NCBI GenBank assembly: GCA_023249105.1
Contig: JAHFDG010000010.1
Span: forward strand, 62,001-126,000
Origin: Candidatus Methanoperedens sp.
Lineage (GTDB): Archaea > Halobacteriota > Methanosarcinia > Methanosarcinales > Methanoperedenaceae
Reading direction: 5' to 3'
Length of the DNA stretch: 64,000 nucleotides
Part shown: positions 38,297 through 46,324 of the stretch, piece by piece
Layout of the letters: each line of letters opens with the position of its first letter
How positions within the stretch are numbered: position 1 is the stretch's first letter
Translations under genes and position numbers: made by a program
Notes under the pieces: generated by a model
What the model saw: only the letters and a program-made list of their open reading frames with translations
What the model was told of the DNA's origin: nothing
Database searches by the model: none

Positions 38297-39447
38297 AACC
38301 TGTATTTTTCCTTAATTATCGAAATGGCAGAAAGCGCTTCTTTTATGTCAAGTTCGGTATGCGTAGCCATAAGGGAAGTCCTGATTCTTCCCTTGCCCTC
38401 AGGCACGGTCGGGGGGCGGATTCCCTGCGCAAAAACCCCAAGTCTCTCAAGCTCGCTGGCTGCTTTTATCGTATTTCCTGTTTCTCCTGTCATAAGGGGA
38501 ATAATCTGGGTCTCGCTTTTTACTGTGAACCCCATGCCTGCAAGCCCTTTTTTATAAATCGCGATGTTCTGCCAGAGTTTTTTCGCGGGATTCTCTATTT
38601 CTATGATGTCAATGGCAGCCTTTGCAGCAGCGACTGCAGGCGGGGGAAGCGCTGTTGAGTATATGAAAGGACGCGCCCTGTTGCGAAGGTAATCAATCAG
38701 TTCACTGCTTCCCGCAACATAGCCTCCCATGCTCGCAAGCGCCTTGCTCAATGTCCCCATGTTTATATCCACATTTACATTAAAATAATCAGAGGTTCCA
38801 CCGCAGTGCTTTCCAAGGACTCCTGTGGCATGTGCATCATCCACCATGACCATAGCATCGTATTTTTTTGCAAGTTCGACTATTTCTTGCAGCGCGGCTA
38901 TGTCTCCGTCCATGCTGAATATTCCATCTGTAACTATGAGCTTCCCGAGGTGTTTTGATTTTCGAAGCGCTGTTTCTATGCTCGAAACATCCTTATGCGG
39001 ATAGACCATAACCTCAGCACGGCTCATCCTGCATCCATCGATTATGCTTGCGTGGTTCAGTTCATCGCTAAGAATCAGGTCGCCGTTTTTCATCAACGAG
39101 GATATTGTTCCGGTATTAGCCATGTACCCTGTGCTGAATACCAATGCATCCTCGGCGCCCTTGAATTTCGCGATTCTTTCTTCAAGGCTGTTATACAATT
39201 CGGTGTTGCCTGTGGTAAGGCGCGAACCCCCGGCGCCTGTGCCGTAATTCTCTATGGCTTCCAGCGCTGCTTTTTTTACTTTCGGATGGGTGGTTAATCC
39301 CAGGTAGTTGTTGGAGGAGAGAAGTATAAGCTCCCGCCCGTCTTTTATTATCCTTGGCGTCTGGGCGCTTTCGATGGTGGAAAGCCTTCGATACAATCCC
39401 TTATCTTTTATAGAAGCAAGCTCGTCTGCAAGCCAGTTCATCTTCAT
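38293..39447 (-). CDS. bioF: 8-amino-7-oxononanoate synthase BioF
   Basis: The 384-residue PLP enzyme joins pimeloyl-CoA and alanine to give 8-amino-7-oxononanoate. The alpha-oxoamine synthase signatures SNNYLGLTTHPKV near 45, GTGAGGSRLTTG near 71, DDAHATGVLG near 203 and the PLP lysine in GTLSKALASMGG near 235 are present. Glycine C-acetyltransferase belongs to the same family, but the operon position between bioU and bioD settles the role. It overlaps both neighbours by four bases. Confidence 0.94.
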   Translation of the reverse strand: MKMNWLADELASIKDKGLYRRLSTIESAQTPRIIKDGRELILLSSNNYLGLTTHPKVKKAALEAIENYGTGAGGSRLTTGNTELYNSLEERIAKFKGAEDALVFSTGYMANTGTISSLMKNGDLILSDELNHASIIDGCRMSRAEVMVYPHKDVSSIETALRKSKHLGKLIVTDGIFSMDGDIAALQEIVELAKKYDAMVMVDDAHATGVLGKHCGGTSDYFNVNVDINMGTLSKALASMGGYVAGSSELIDYLRNRARPFIYSTALPPPAVAAAKAAIDIIEIENPAKKLWQNIAIYKKGLAGMGFTVKSETQIIPLMTGETGNTIKAASELERLGVFAQGIRPPTVPEGKGRIRTSLMATHTELDIKEALSAISIIKEKYRL

Positions 39448-40448
39448 TGCACAAATCTCGGCATTATCTCGGCAGACCCGAATACGCCGTATATGCCCCG
39501 CGAATGGAACTCAAGTCCTGCCTTCATCCAGCCAAGCGCCGGACCAACCACATTTGCAGCCATTGTAGTCTCATCACCGAGGATGAACCTGTGGCTTGAA
39601 ACTGCGCCGTCAAACGTCCTGCCTGTAAGCGTCATTGTGGTGCTTATTGGCTTTCCGGGATTCCTTGTATCCACAACCCCTCCTACCTTTACTTTTTCAC
39701 GGGAGACTATTCCAGCCCTTTCAAGAATTACATCATCAGCATGTTCCATATTGTGCAGGTGAAGTATGCCTTTCCTGTTGTCGAGTTCTTCCTTGATATC
39801 TGCGCATGTCATTTCAGCCGCTTTTTTGAGATTGAAGCCCTCAAGATGCGCTATGTCCTCGCGTATTGTTGCGCGGTAGGATTCCCAGTTGGCTACGCCA
39901 ACACCGAAATTGATGTCCACGCCTGTTACTTCCATAAATGAATTGGCTGCAAGTGCAGCGGCGCATGTGAGTAATCCTGGCGTGGCGCCCGCTCCTGTGA
40001 TGTATGTAATTCCAGCATCCTTTATAATCTCATCCAGCCCGAAAATCATCTCAACCGCCTTTGAGCGTTTCAGCGCGTCCACCATCACGCCATTGTAACC
40101 GTGCCCTGCGAACCTGGACACAACCTCAGGGATAAACTCGTTTGTGAGGTTTGGGAGGGCAATAAAAATGCCATCGAAAGCGTCTGAGTTTCTTATCATC
40201 GCACCTATCGCATCATCTGTTTTCTCTCCCACATCGCCCGGCTTTTTATCCAGAAGGCGCCGCGGGTCAATTCCTTCGGAATCAACCAGATAGCCGCCTT
40301 TGTCTGCAATAGCTACAAGTTTCATCTCTTTTTTCCCTGCGATCATTTTTGCGGCTGCCATCCCGATACCGCCTGCGCCAAGAACAGCTATATTTGCTGT
40401 CTGGTTTTTTATTGGCTTTTTTAATTCCAAAATCTGCTCTTGTTTCAT
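39444..40448 (-). CDS. bioU: BioU-type suicide enzyme replacing BioA
   Basis: The 334-residue protein has an NAD(P)-binding Rossmann start AVLGAGGIGMAAAK (21-34) and a saccharopine-dehydrogenase-like fold. No BioA aminotransferase is in the operon, and this gene sits exactly where BioA function is needed. BioU of cyanobacteria and haloarchaea uses its own active-site Lys as amino donor, then adds CO2 to yield a carbamate for BioD. K127 in VDALKRSKAV aligns by position and context with the sacrificed Lys124 described for the cyanobacterial enzyme. The assignment is from memory of that family plus operon logic. It overlaps bioW and bioF by four bases each. Confidence 0.85.
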   Translation of the reverse strand: MKQEQILELKKPIKNQTANIAVLGAGGIGMAAAKMIAGKKEMKLVAIADKGGYLVDSEGIDPRRLLDKKPGDVGEKTDDAIGAMIRNSDAFDGIFIALPNLTNEFIPEVVSRFAGHGYNGVMVDALKRSKAVEMIFGLDEIIKDAGITYITGAGATPGLLTCAAALAANSFMEVTGVDINFGVGVANWESYRATIREDIAHLEGFNLKKAAEMTCADIKEELDNRKGILHLHNMEHADDVILERAGIVSREKVKVGGVVDTRNPGKPISTTMTLTGRTFDGAVSSHRFILGDETTMAANVVGPALGWMKAGLEFHSRGIYGVFGSAEIMPRFVQ

Positions 40449-41239
40449 ATTTTTCCTCCTGTATATCTGCTAAAATTCATTTCTTTTAATCCGCCGAACT
40501 TATTGACCAGAATCGGAACCGTTTCCATTTCATGAATGTAATTATTCATGTCGATACCGTTTACAAAAAATACCCTTCCACCGTTGCAGTCTTCTTCAAG
40601 TTTAAGATGCGGTATGCGCACATAGCCCAGTTTCTTTGACGCAACGTAACCGGCCGTATATGATGGGTCATCAGACCAGCAGAGTTCAGCAATGGTTCCT
40701 TCAACCGAAGCTACTTTTGTAGCCAGTACAAGCGCCTCGCTTATATGCGTGAAATAGCGGGTTAGTCCTGCTCCCTCGATTGCGCAGGCAAGCTCTCCTG
40801 AAGCTTCTTCCGTAATATCCATGCGTGAGGCTCTTATGCCGCGATATTTGTCGGGTTCAAGGCGCTCACCCTGCATATTCATTATCATTGCACCCCTCAT
40901 ACTCTCACCGCCAGCAGCGCCTTTTTCAAGAAAAGCTATCGCAGTTTCTATGCAGAAAAGCGGTATTCCAAGATTAAGCAAAAGACTAATGGCAAAAGCC
41001 CTGCCTTCTGCTGCATTATCAATATTCGTTAAAGTAAGCGGAAGCGAGGTTGTGTTTTTGATGGGCTTTTCCAATGCTTCAATTGATATATTTATAAAAT
41101 CAGGTGTTCCCCGTTCGTGAAACATAGCCCTGTCTATCAATGACAGGGCGGCGGTTGGTATGCCATGGTCTTCAATTAACTTCTCGGCTCCGGAGATATG
41201 TTTTCCGCCTCTGGACGCACGCATTCGCACGCTAAACAT
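40445..41239 (-). CDS. bioW: 6-carboxyhexanoate-CoA ligase (pimeloyl-CoA synthetase) BioW
   Basis: ATG 41239 is chosen because GGAGG lies 5 bases upstream; the frame could extend to 41269 but the family starts here. The 264-residue enzyme activates pimelate with ATP and CoA. The N-terminal FSVRMRASRGGKHISGAEKLI is the BioW signature, and GGRVFFV near residue 210 is also typical. Using BioW means the pathway starts from free pimelate; no bioC/bioH pair is present. It overlaps the bioB stop by 8 bases and the bioU start by four. Confidence 0.95.
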   Translation of the reverse strand: MFSVRMRASRGGKHISGAEKLIEDHGIPTAALSLIDRAMFHERGTPDFINISIEALEKPIKNTTSLPLTLTNIDNAAEGRAFAISLLLNLGIPLFCIETAIAFLEKGAAGGESMRGAMIMNMQGERLEPDKYRGIRASRMDITEEASGELACAIEGAGLTRYFTHISEALVLATKVASVEGTIAELCWSDDPSYTAGYVASKKLGYVRIPHLKLEEDCNGGRVFFVNGIDMNNYIHEMETVPILVNKFGGLKEMNFSRYTGGKI

Positions 41240-42206
41240 GAACGCCTCCGGGAACGAGCCCAAGGTCATGAATCATCTGGATATCCTCACGGGGAGTTCT
41301 TCCCGGGGTTGTGAGATAGTTGCCCAGGAGCAAGCCATTGGCGCCGGAAAGCAGGCAGAGGCACTGTAAATCTCTCAGGTTTTTTTCCCTGCCTCCGGCT
41401 ACACGTATATTTTTTCGGGGAAGGATGAGGCGGAATACCGCTATTGTTTTGAGTATTTCCATCGGAGTTAGCGGCTCTGCGCCGGAAAGAGGCGTGCCTG
41501 CTATGGGAGCCAGGATATTGAGCGGTATGGAATCGACATCCAGTTCGCGAAGCGTGAAAGCAAGCTCAACTCTATCCCTGGCTGATTCTCCCAACCCTAT
41601 TATCCCGCCGCAGCACACGTCAAGTCCTGCATCTCCTGCAATTTGTATTGTTCTTATTTTTTCAGCATAGGTATGCGTGGTGCATATATTTTTGAAAAAA
41701 TTTTCTGACGTTTCGAGGTTGTGGTGTATCCTTGTGGCGCCTGCATTTTTAAGCTCGCGTGCACTTTCTGTCGTGAGGATTCCCAGGGAAATGCAGATTG
41801 ATAGCGAAGTTTCTTTTCGTATTCTCCTTATGGCGCCCAATATCCTTTCAAAATCCTCTTTTGCAGTATCTTTTCCGCTGGTAACGATGCAGAACCTTTC
41901 TGCGCCCTCTTCCTGCATCATAAGAGCCATATTAAGTATTTCTTCCTCGTCCATTAGCGGATAGGGAGTTATGCCGGCATCGTTGTGAACCGATTGGGCG
42001 CAGAATTTGCAGTCCTCGGGGCACAAGCCGCACTTTGCATTGACAATCGAACAGAGGTCAACCCTGTCCCCGAGCTTTCCGCGCACGTTATTTGCCAGTG
42101 AAAAAAGTTCCATGCATTCGCTGCCTTGAAGAGCCATAAGCTCAATGGCTTCTGGAAAATTGATGTGGCAGCCGTTTTCGAGCTTTGATTTGATGTTTTG
42201 GAGCAT
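41232..42206 (-). CDS. bioB: Biotin synthase BioB
   Basis: The 324-residue radical SAM enzyme inserts sulfur into dethiobiotin. The radical SAM motif is C62-x3-C66-x2-C69 (LCPEDCKFCAQS). The auxiliary-cluster region is supported by CIVTSGK, SICISLG and HHNLETS segments, and GMESTPL-like residues appear as DVDSIPLNILAPIAGTPL. It is the first gene of the biotin operon and a BirA-type operator overlaps its promoter 12-42 bases upstream of the ATG. Confidence 0.96.
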   Translation of the reverse strand: MLQNIKSKLENGCHINFPEAIELMALQGSECMELFSLANNVRGKLGDRVDLCSIVNAKCGLCPEDCKFCAQSVHNDAGITPYPLMDEEEILNMALMMQEEGAERFCIVTSGKDTAKEDFERILGAIRRIRKETSLSICISLGILTTESARELKNAGATRIHHNLETSENFFKNICTTHTYAEKIRTIQIAGDAGLDVCCGGIIGLGESARDRVELAFTLRELDVDSIPLNILAPIAGTPLSGAEPLTPMEILKTIAVFRLILPRKNIRVAGGREKNLRDLQCLCLLSGANGLLLGNYLTTPGRTPREDIQMIHDLGLVPGGVHV

Positions 42207-42217
42207 AACTTTAAAGA

Positions 42218-42248
42218 TTGTAAACTTTTATTATGTAATGGTTGACAA
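42218..42248. promoter_or_regulatory. BirA-type biotin operator before bioB
   Basis: TTGTAAACT (42218-42226), 13-base spacer, GGTTGACAA (42240-42248). It is near the published TTGTTAACC/GGTTAACAA operator and has the same spacing as the bioY site. It lies in the bioB promoter region. Confidence 0.7.
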
Positions 42249-42315
42249 TCTCTTAAAATTTGCGATTCAAATTTCAGGATATCTTTATCTAAGATAACTT
42301 AAGTATCGCTTCTAA

Positions 42316-42801
42316 ATGATCTACATCGCCGACTCCTCCCTCTTCATCATCAGAAAGCGCCTTGAAGGCAACATCATAACCACGCCATCCGTAGTCGAAG
42401 AACTCAGGGACGAGAACTCCCGCACGATAATGGAACTGATGAATGTGAGAGTAGAGCCACCTCTTGAGAGCTTCAAAAAAGAGGTCAGGGTAAAAGCGGG
42501 AATCACGAAGGACAGCGAAGAGCTTTCAAGAACTGATGTCGACATCCTGGCAAAGGCGCTTGAGTATTCAGGGCGCGAGGAGACCATTCTGGTCACTGAT
42601 GATTTCGCTGTCCAGAACACCGCCATACAGCTCGGCATCAAGGTCATGCCTGCGGGTCAGAGGAAGATAAAAGATGTTCTCATCTGGGAAAAGCAGTGCA
42701 TCGGGTGCAAGCGGCGGTTCCCGGAGGGGGATGAATGCCCTGTTTGTGGTTCTCCGATGAAAAAGAGGAGAAAGAGCAAGATTAGTCAATCTGGAGTGTA
42801 A
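42316..42801 (+). CDS. nob1: Nob1-type endonuclease (PIN domain plus zinc ribbon)
   Basis: The 161-residue protein is the archaeal homologue of the nuclease that trims the 3' end of 16S rRNA precursor. PIN-domain acids appear at D6 (IADSS), in RTDVDILAKAL near residue 75 and in LVTDDFAVQNTA near 92. The C-terminal zinc ribbon has CIGCKRRF and CPVCGSPM, then a basic tail. The length is typical of archaeal Nob1. A second partial copy of its C-terminal half lies at 44280-44528. The gene is divergent from the bio operon. Confidence 0.92.
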   Translation: MIYIADSSLFIIRKRLEGNIITTPSVVEELRDENSRTIMELMNVRVEPPLESFKKEVRVKAGITKDSEELSRTDVDILAKALEYSGREETILVTDDFAVQNTAIQLGIKVMPAGQRKIKDVLIWEKQCIGCKRRFPEGDECPVCGSPMKKRRKSKISQSGV

Positions 42802-42820
42802 CATAATAAAGCAACTGATG

Positions 42821-43276
42821 TCATATTCCCTTAACCGTATCGATTCCATCAAGATTGCAGACATCTTCAATGAACTTTTTAGCGGACATGAAGTTTACAT
42901 GCTCCTTTATCTTCATTTCTGTCAGCCTTCTATTTGCAGTCACAAAGTATTCTGCTTCGCCAGCAAAGTAGCTGCAAATATGTGGCAGGTCATCAATGTC
43001 TGCTACAAAGCTCTTCCAATTATTAACAAAAACACTCCACTCGAAATCGTTAATCATTTCTGATGATGGCAGAGACATCATATAAAGTCTCACCATAGAG
43101 GCGAAGTCCTTACCCTTATGTAGTTTAAACCATTCCAGCACTTCATCTATCAGATAGTCGCTCAGAATCACTTTGATCCTGTCCTTCTTGATTTCTTGCA
43201 GTATCAGCCGGCTGTTGCTCTTGGGCTGGAGTATGCCAATGATATATACATTCGTATCAAAATACGCGGTGGGCAT
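42821..43276 (-). CDS. PIN-domain toxin-like protein
   Basis: The 151-residue protein has PIN nuclease features: YFDTNVYIIG at residues 5-14 with Asp 7, LSDYLIDEVLEWF near 38 and a C-terminal FVTANRRLTEM with further acidic residues before it. These are typical of VapC-like RNases. The preceding 88-residue gene overlaps it by 20 bases and encodes a likely antitoxin, so the pair is a toxin-antitoxin module. RNA target unknown. It is convergent with nob1. Confidence 0.85.
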   Translation of the reverse strand: MPTAYFDTNVYIIGILQPKSNSRLILQEIKKDRIKVILSDYLIDEVLEWFKLHKGKDFASMVRLYMMSLPSSEMINDFEWSVFVNNWKSFVADIDDLPHICSYFAGEAEYFVTANRRLTEMKIKEHVNFMSAKKFIEDVCNLDGIDTVKGI

Positions 43277-43523
43277 ATCCTTCCCAGAGCTTCTTTCTGA
43301 TATCTTTTATTTCAGTTAAAAGTTTATCAACGTCTTTTTCAGCCATTTGCGGCGCTGCGCGGCTTTTTTCTTCAATTTCTTTTAGAATAACTTCGTTGAT
43401 GGCTTTTTTTACGGCATACGTGATAAATTCACTTTTGTTTTTGAACTCGCCTGCTTTTATAAAGTGATCTATTAAGGCGGAATCTTTTACCGGGAGCCTG
43501 ACAACGTCAACATCTGCATTCAT
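43257..43523 (-). CDS. Antitoxin of the PIN-domain toxin
   Basis: The 88-residue protein has an N-terminal VDVVRLPVKDSALIDHFI and a KNKSEFITYAVKKAI helix, the ribbon-helix-helix pattern of DNA-binding antitoxins. The C-terminal half is charged and helical and would bind the toxin. It overlaps the toxin gene by 20 bases on the same strand. This type usually represses its own promoter, which would lie in the AT-rich 43524-43560 gap. Confidence 0.75.
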   Translation of the reverse strand: MNADVDVVRLPVKDSALIDHFIKAGEFKNKSEFITYAVKKAINEVILKEIEEKSRAAPQMAEKDVDKLLTEIKDIRKKLWEGYAHRVF

Positions 43524-43561
43524 ATGAAATATTATTATATCTCATAGTATTTTAATCTTGT

Positions 43562-43741
43562 TTATTTCAAGAACCTCGTATATCCCGCGCCGCACGGCAG
43601 CCCGATGGCATGAGACTTGAGCCTGTGCAGGGCTTTGATAGGGAAAGCGCCGGGGTAAACAGAAAACACCTTTGAGAGTACGCCAAGTTTTGCCAGTGCC
43701 ATCAAAGGCCCGGAATCACAAACTGCTTTCACTTTTTCCAT
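43562..43741 (-). pseudogene. Truncated DUF3368-type PIN toxin
   Basis: The 59-codon frame begins MEKVKAVCDSGPLMALAKLGV, the N-terminal strand and helix of DUF3368 toxins, which are normally about 150 residues. After about residue 24 the expected acidic core is missing and the sequence changes to an unrelated Gly/His-rich stretch with HRLKSHAIGLPCGAGY before a stop. An internal deletion is the simplest explanation. The gene starts two bases after a complete UPF0175 antitoxin gene, the usual partner of DUF3368. Confidence 0.7.
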
Positions 43742-43743
43742 TT

Positions 43744-44028
43744 TTATAGCGTAACTGCCCTTTCTGGACTTATTTTGGATTTATCGAGTGATCTGTCGTA
43801 TTTAGGTTCTAATCCATGGGCATAGGCAACAGGCATCATTTCCCTGATAGAGATGCCTGCCAACTCCGCTACTTTTGCCAGCGACATGCCCCCTTTTTTA
43901 TATTTCTCTATTGCTTTTTCTATCTTCAATTGCTTCAACCCCAGTTTCAGGACATCAAATATTGAAGATTCATCTTCAGGGAGTTCCTTTACCAGATGGT
44001 CGGGCAATCGGAGTGTAATTGTTTTCAT
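43744..44028 (-). CDS. UPF0175-family antitoxin
   Basis: ATG 44028 is chosen because the frame upstream only translates a palindromic repeat. The 94-residue protein starts MKTITLRLPDHLVKEL, has a helical middle (KIEKAIEKYKKGGMSLAKVAELAGISIREMM, with HTH-like AKVAELAGIS), and ends near VTL. This fits UPF0175 antitoxins that pair with DUF3368 PIN toxins. Its toxin gene downstream is truncated, so the antitoxin is likely an orphan. Confidence 0.8.
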   Translation of the reverse strand: MKTITLRLPDHLVKELPEDESSIFDVLKLGLKQLKIEKAIEKYKKGGMSLAKVAELAGISIREMMPVAYAHGLEPKYDRSLDKSKISPERAVTL

Positions 44029-44099
44029 AGTTGTTGATTTATCTTTGGGGGATATAAATTTATTGAAGGGAAGCGCAGGGTACATCGTCAGGTTGAAAA

Positions 44100-44168
44100 A
44101 ACCACAGAGGGCGCAGAGGACACGGAGAAAAGCAACAACTCTCCGTGCTCTCTGTGTGCTCCGTGGTT
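44100..44168. repeat. Palindromic intergenic repeat upstream of UPF0175
   Basis: AACCACAGAGGGCGCAGAG... is matched by ...CTCTGTGTGCTCCGTGGTT in inverted order, with units spaced about 9-11 bases. It belongs to the same general class as 12498-12569 but with a CACAGAG/GTGCTC unit. Confidence 0.8.
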
Positions 44169-44279
44169 GATTTTTCTTTCGAGAGCACAAGGCTGTTGTC
44201 ACGGCTCTGCCGGGCAGGGATGGGAGGTCGGGGAGAGGTGCGTGGGCTCGCGGGGGTGTGATGAGGGGGGGGAGGCTTT

Positions 44280-44528
44280 GTGGCGAAGGCGCTTGAGTAT
44301 TCAGGGCGCGGGGAGACTATTCTGGTCACTGATGATTTCGCAGTACAGAATACCGCCATCCAGCTTGGCATCAAGGTCATGCCTGCGGGTCAGAGGAAGA
44401 TAAAGGATGTTCTTCTATGGGAAAAGCAGTGCATCGGGTGCAAGAGGCGGTTTCCGCAAGGGGATGAGTGCCCTGTTTGCGGGTCTCCGATGAAAAAGAG
44501 GAGAAAAGGCGCAGTCAAAAGCGGGTAA
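44280..44528 (+). pseudogene. Partial duplicate of the nob1 C-terminal half
   Basis: GTG 44280 opens an 82-codon frame that is nearly identical to the last 80 or so residues of Nob1 (42550-42782 region), including VTDDFAVQNTA and both zinc-ribbon pairs CIGC and CPVC. The N-terminal PIN half, with the first catalytic Asp, is absent. The unusually GC-rich 44190-44280 upstream stretch is not homologous. Between the two copies lie two toxin-antitoxin modules and a repeat. The fragment may still make a zinc-ribbon protein but cannot be a nuclease. Confidence 0.85.
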
Positions 44529-44675
44529 GGAAGAGCTTTTTATGGAAATATATTTGGGGAAAATTTAGCGTTTTTAGCGTCTTTGCAGTATGAGAATCGA
44601 TAGGCTCAAGTAATTGAGCTACCTGTTTACAAACTTGCTTTATTAATTAGTCTGTGAATTTCTTAGGAGCCTTTA

Positions 44676-45731
44676 ATGCCAGAATTGTCAGATGTATCCG
44701 AAAAAGAAATTGTAGATACTATTATGTCTATTATTGAACAGCTACCAAGTTTTCTTTCAAAACTAAGTATGGGAGAATTAGAACTGCAATTTAGTGAGAA
44801 AGATATAAAAGAAATGCGAGAACAATTGCCTGAAAAATTAACCAAAGGCTTGCAGATTGCTAAACAAATAGAAAGTATCCAGATAGAACCAATTTCAGAA
44901 AAAGAAAAAATCCTGCGTTCATATTCTCTTATTAATGAACTTTTTCATCTCACAAACATGGTCCCATCCGAACAAGATTGGTTAGATTTTGTCATTGATG
45001 AATTAGAACCTGTTCTTACGATACCTACCGATTTAAGTTATCTCCAAAATACAAAGTATTTAGAATATATATCAGCGATGAATAAATTGGGGTTAAAATT
45101 ATGTCAGAAAGGAAAGTATCCAGTGGTCAAATCATTTTTTTCAGATATCTCAATTACAGATGATGAGTATATTATTTTGCAGGGTTTTTTTAATTGTACC
45201 ATCAATCATTATAGTAATTTACAGAAAGGTCAGCATTACATCAGCAAACTTTGTGCGCTTCTGTTTTCTACACACCGCCAAACTGTTAGAAAGTCACAGA
45301 TAAATAAATATATTGAAATATATTTTGATTTAGCAGGGCACTATGAAAAATATTTAAGAGTTTTGGTAGGACTTTTAGAAATTTCAGAAAATAAAATGCC
45401 TGACTATTTTAATATAAGAAATAGAGGATTATCTAATAATCATAAAAGTGTTGGTAAAAAATGCAAGATTCTAACCGAGGACTTCGATGTGCATATCAGA
45501 AATTCTATTGCCCACAAATCATTTAAATTAGACCTTGATAATGAATCGGTTGAGTTTATAGATAAACAAGATAAAATTCAAATTTCCTACTCGCATTTTT
45601 CAAATAAATTTAAAGACTTGAGTGCTTTGGTTATAGCTCTTTTTCTTATGCAAGATATTATGAAACTTCATAATTTTATAAATTTTAAAAAACAACTTGA
45701 AAATTATGGAATTAAGGATACATTATCGTAG
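44676..45731 (+). CDS. AT-rich gene with HEPN-like C-terminal motif
   Basis: The 351-residue protein is largely helical and acidic at the N-terminus. Near residue 270-285 it has EDFDVHIRNSIAHKSFKL, in which RNSIAH fits the R-x4-H motif of HEPN RNases. The domain before it (about 100-250) has no motif I can name. HEPN proteins act in toxin, Abi and CRISPR-linked defence. The strong AT bias against neighbouring genes suggests acquisition. It is a single gene between a nob1 fragment and a small membrane protein. The HEPN call rests on one motif plus helical pattern. Confidence 0.6.
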   Translation: MPELSDVSEKEIVDTIMSIIEQLPSFLSKLSMGELELQFSEKDIKEMREQLPEKLTKGLQIAKQIESIQIEPISEKEKILRSYSLINELFHLTNMVPSEQDWLDFVIDELEPVLTIPTDLSYLQNTKYLEYISAMNKLGLKLCQKGKYPVVKSFFSDISITDDEYIILQGFFNCTINHYSNLQKGQHYISKLCALLFSTHRQTVRKSQINKYIEIYFDLAGHYEKYLRVLVGLLEISENKMPDYFNIRNRGLSNNHKSVGKKCKILTEDFDVHIRNSIAHKSFKLDLDNESVEFIDKQDKIQISYSHFSNKFKDLSALVIALFLMQDIMKLHNFINFKKQLENYGIKDTLS

Positions 45732-45799
45732 TCCTGATACATGAGATGCATGAGTTGGGCATAAAGCCCGACTTTTGCACTCAAAAAAACGATATTATA

Positions 45800-46075
45800 T
45801 CAAGTGTTTATACTGGGTTTTGTACTACTGATAGATGATAAAGTGTACCCCGTGATTGTACCAATCAACGTACCTGTTACTTCTCCAGTGATAACGCCCT
45901 CTAAAGCCAGAATAATAATAATCGGGAAAGCAAAAATCAAAACTGTATATTGAATAAAGCGTAATCCAATTCCTTTTGATTTCTCTTCTGAACCGACCTT
46001 AAGACGATTGTGAAACATGAGGATTAAACCAACTAACATAATCACAACCATAGCATATTCTATATAATCTTTCAT
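45800..46075 (-). CDS. Small membrane protein, two helices
   Basis: ATG 46075 is supported by AGAGGAGAG just upstream. The 91-residue protein has a first helix near 7-26 (YAMVVIMLVGLILMF), a basic loop and a second helix near 43-60 (FIQYTVLIFAFPIIIILA). A Thr/Gly/Ser-rich tail (TGEVTGTLIGTITGYTLS) follows. I do not recognise the family. Three copies of a 12-base motif lie upstream at 46175-46234 and may be its regulatory site. Confidence 0.6.
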   Translation of the reverse strand: MKDYIEYAMVVIMLVGLILMFHNRLKVGSEEKSKGIGLRFIQYTVLIFAFPIIIILALEGVITGEVTGTLIGTITGYTLSSISSTKPSINT

Positions 46076-46174
46076 AATACTCTCCTCTCTTATTAAACGC
46101 TGGATTTGATAATCCACAGTATCCTAATAGACATTTCTTCACTTCTATTTAATATTTCTTCCCGAAAAAACTTG

Positions 46175-46234
46175 TTGCACCTAAAGTCCTTCGTCTGCAC
46201 CTAAAGTCGTTCAAAAAAGGTACTTTAGGTGCAA
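46175..46234. repeat. Direct and inverted TGCACCTAAAGT repeats
   Basis: TTGCACCTAAAGTCCTTC (46175-46192) and CTGCACCTAAAGTCGTTC (46195-46212) are direct copies, 20 bases apart. TACTTTAGGTGCAA (46221-46234) is the inverted copy. The set lies between the divergent genes at 46075 and 46325 and could be an operator or form a hairpin. Confidence 0.7.
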
Positions 46235-46324
46235 AGCTGCTTTAACCCAAACATATTTAACTGATAATCATCAATCTTATTATGTTCGTAAATCTACGAA
46301 TAGAAAAACTGAGGCAAAAATCAG

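Noticed and set aside
44028-44202. Longer N-terminus for the UPF0175 antitoxin
   Set aside because: The extra 58 codons translate a palindromic repeat; the family starts at ATG 44028.
46175-46234. CRISPR-like repeat
   Set aside because: Only two direct copies with a 20-base period, one of them followed by an inverted copy; no spacers or cas genes.
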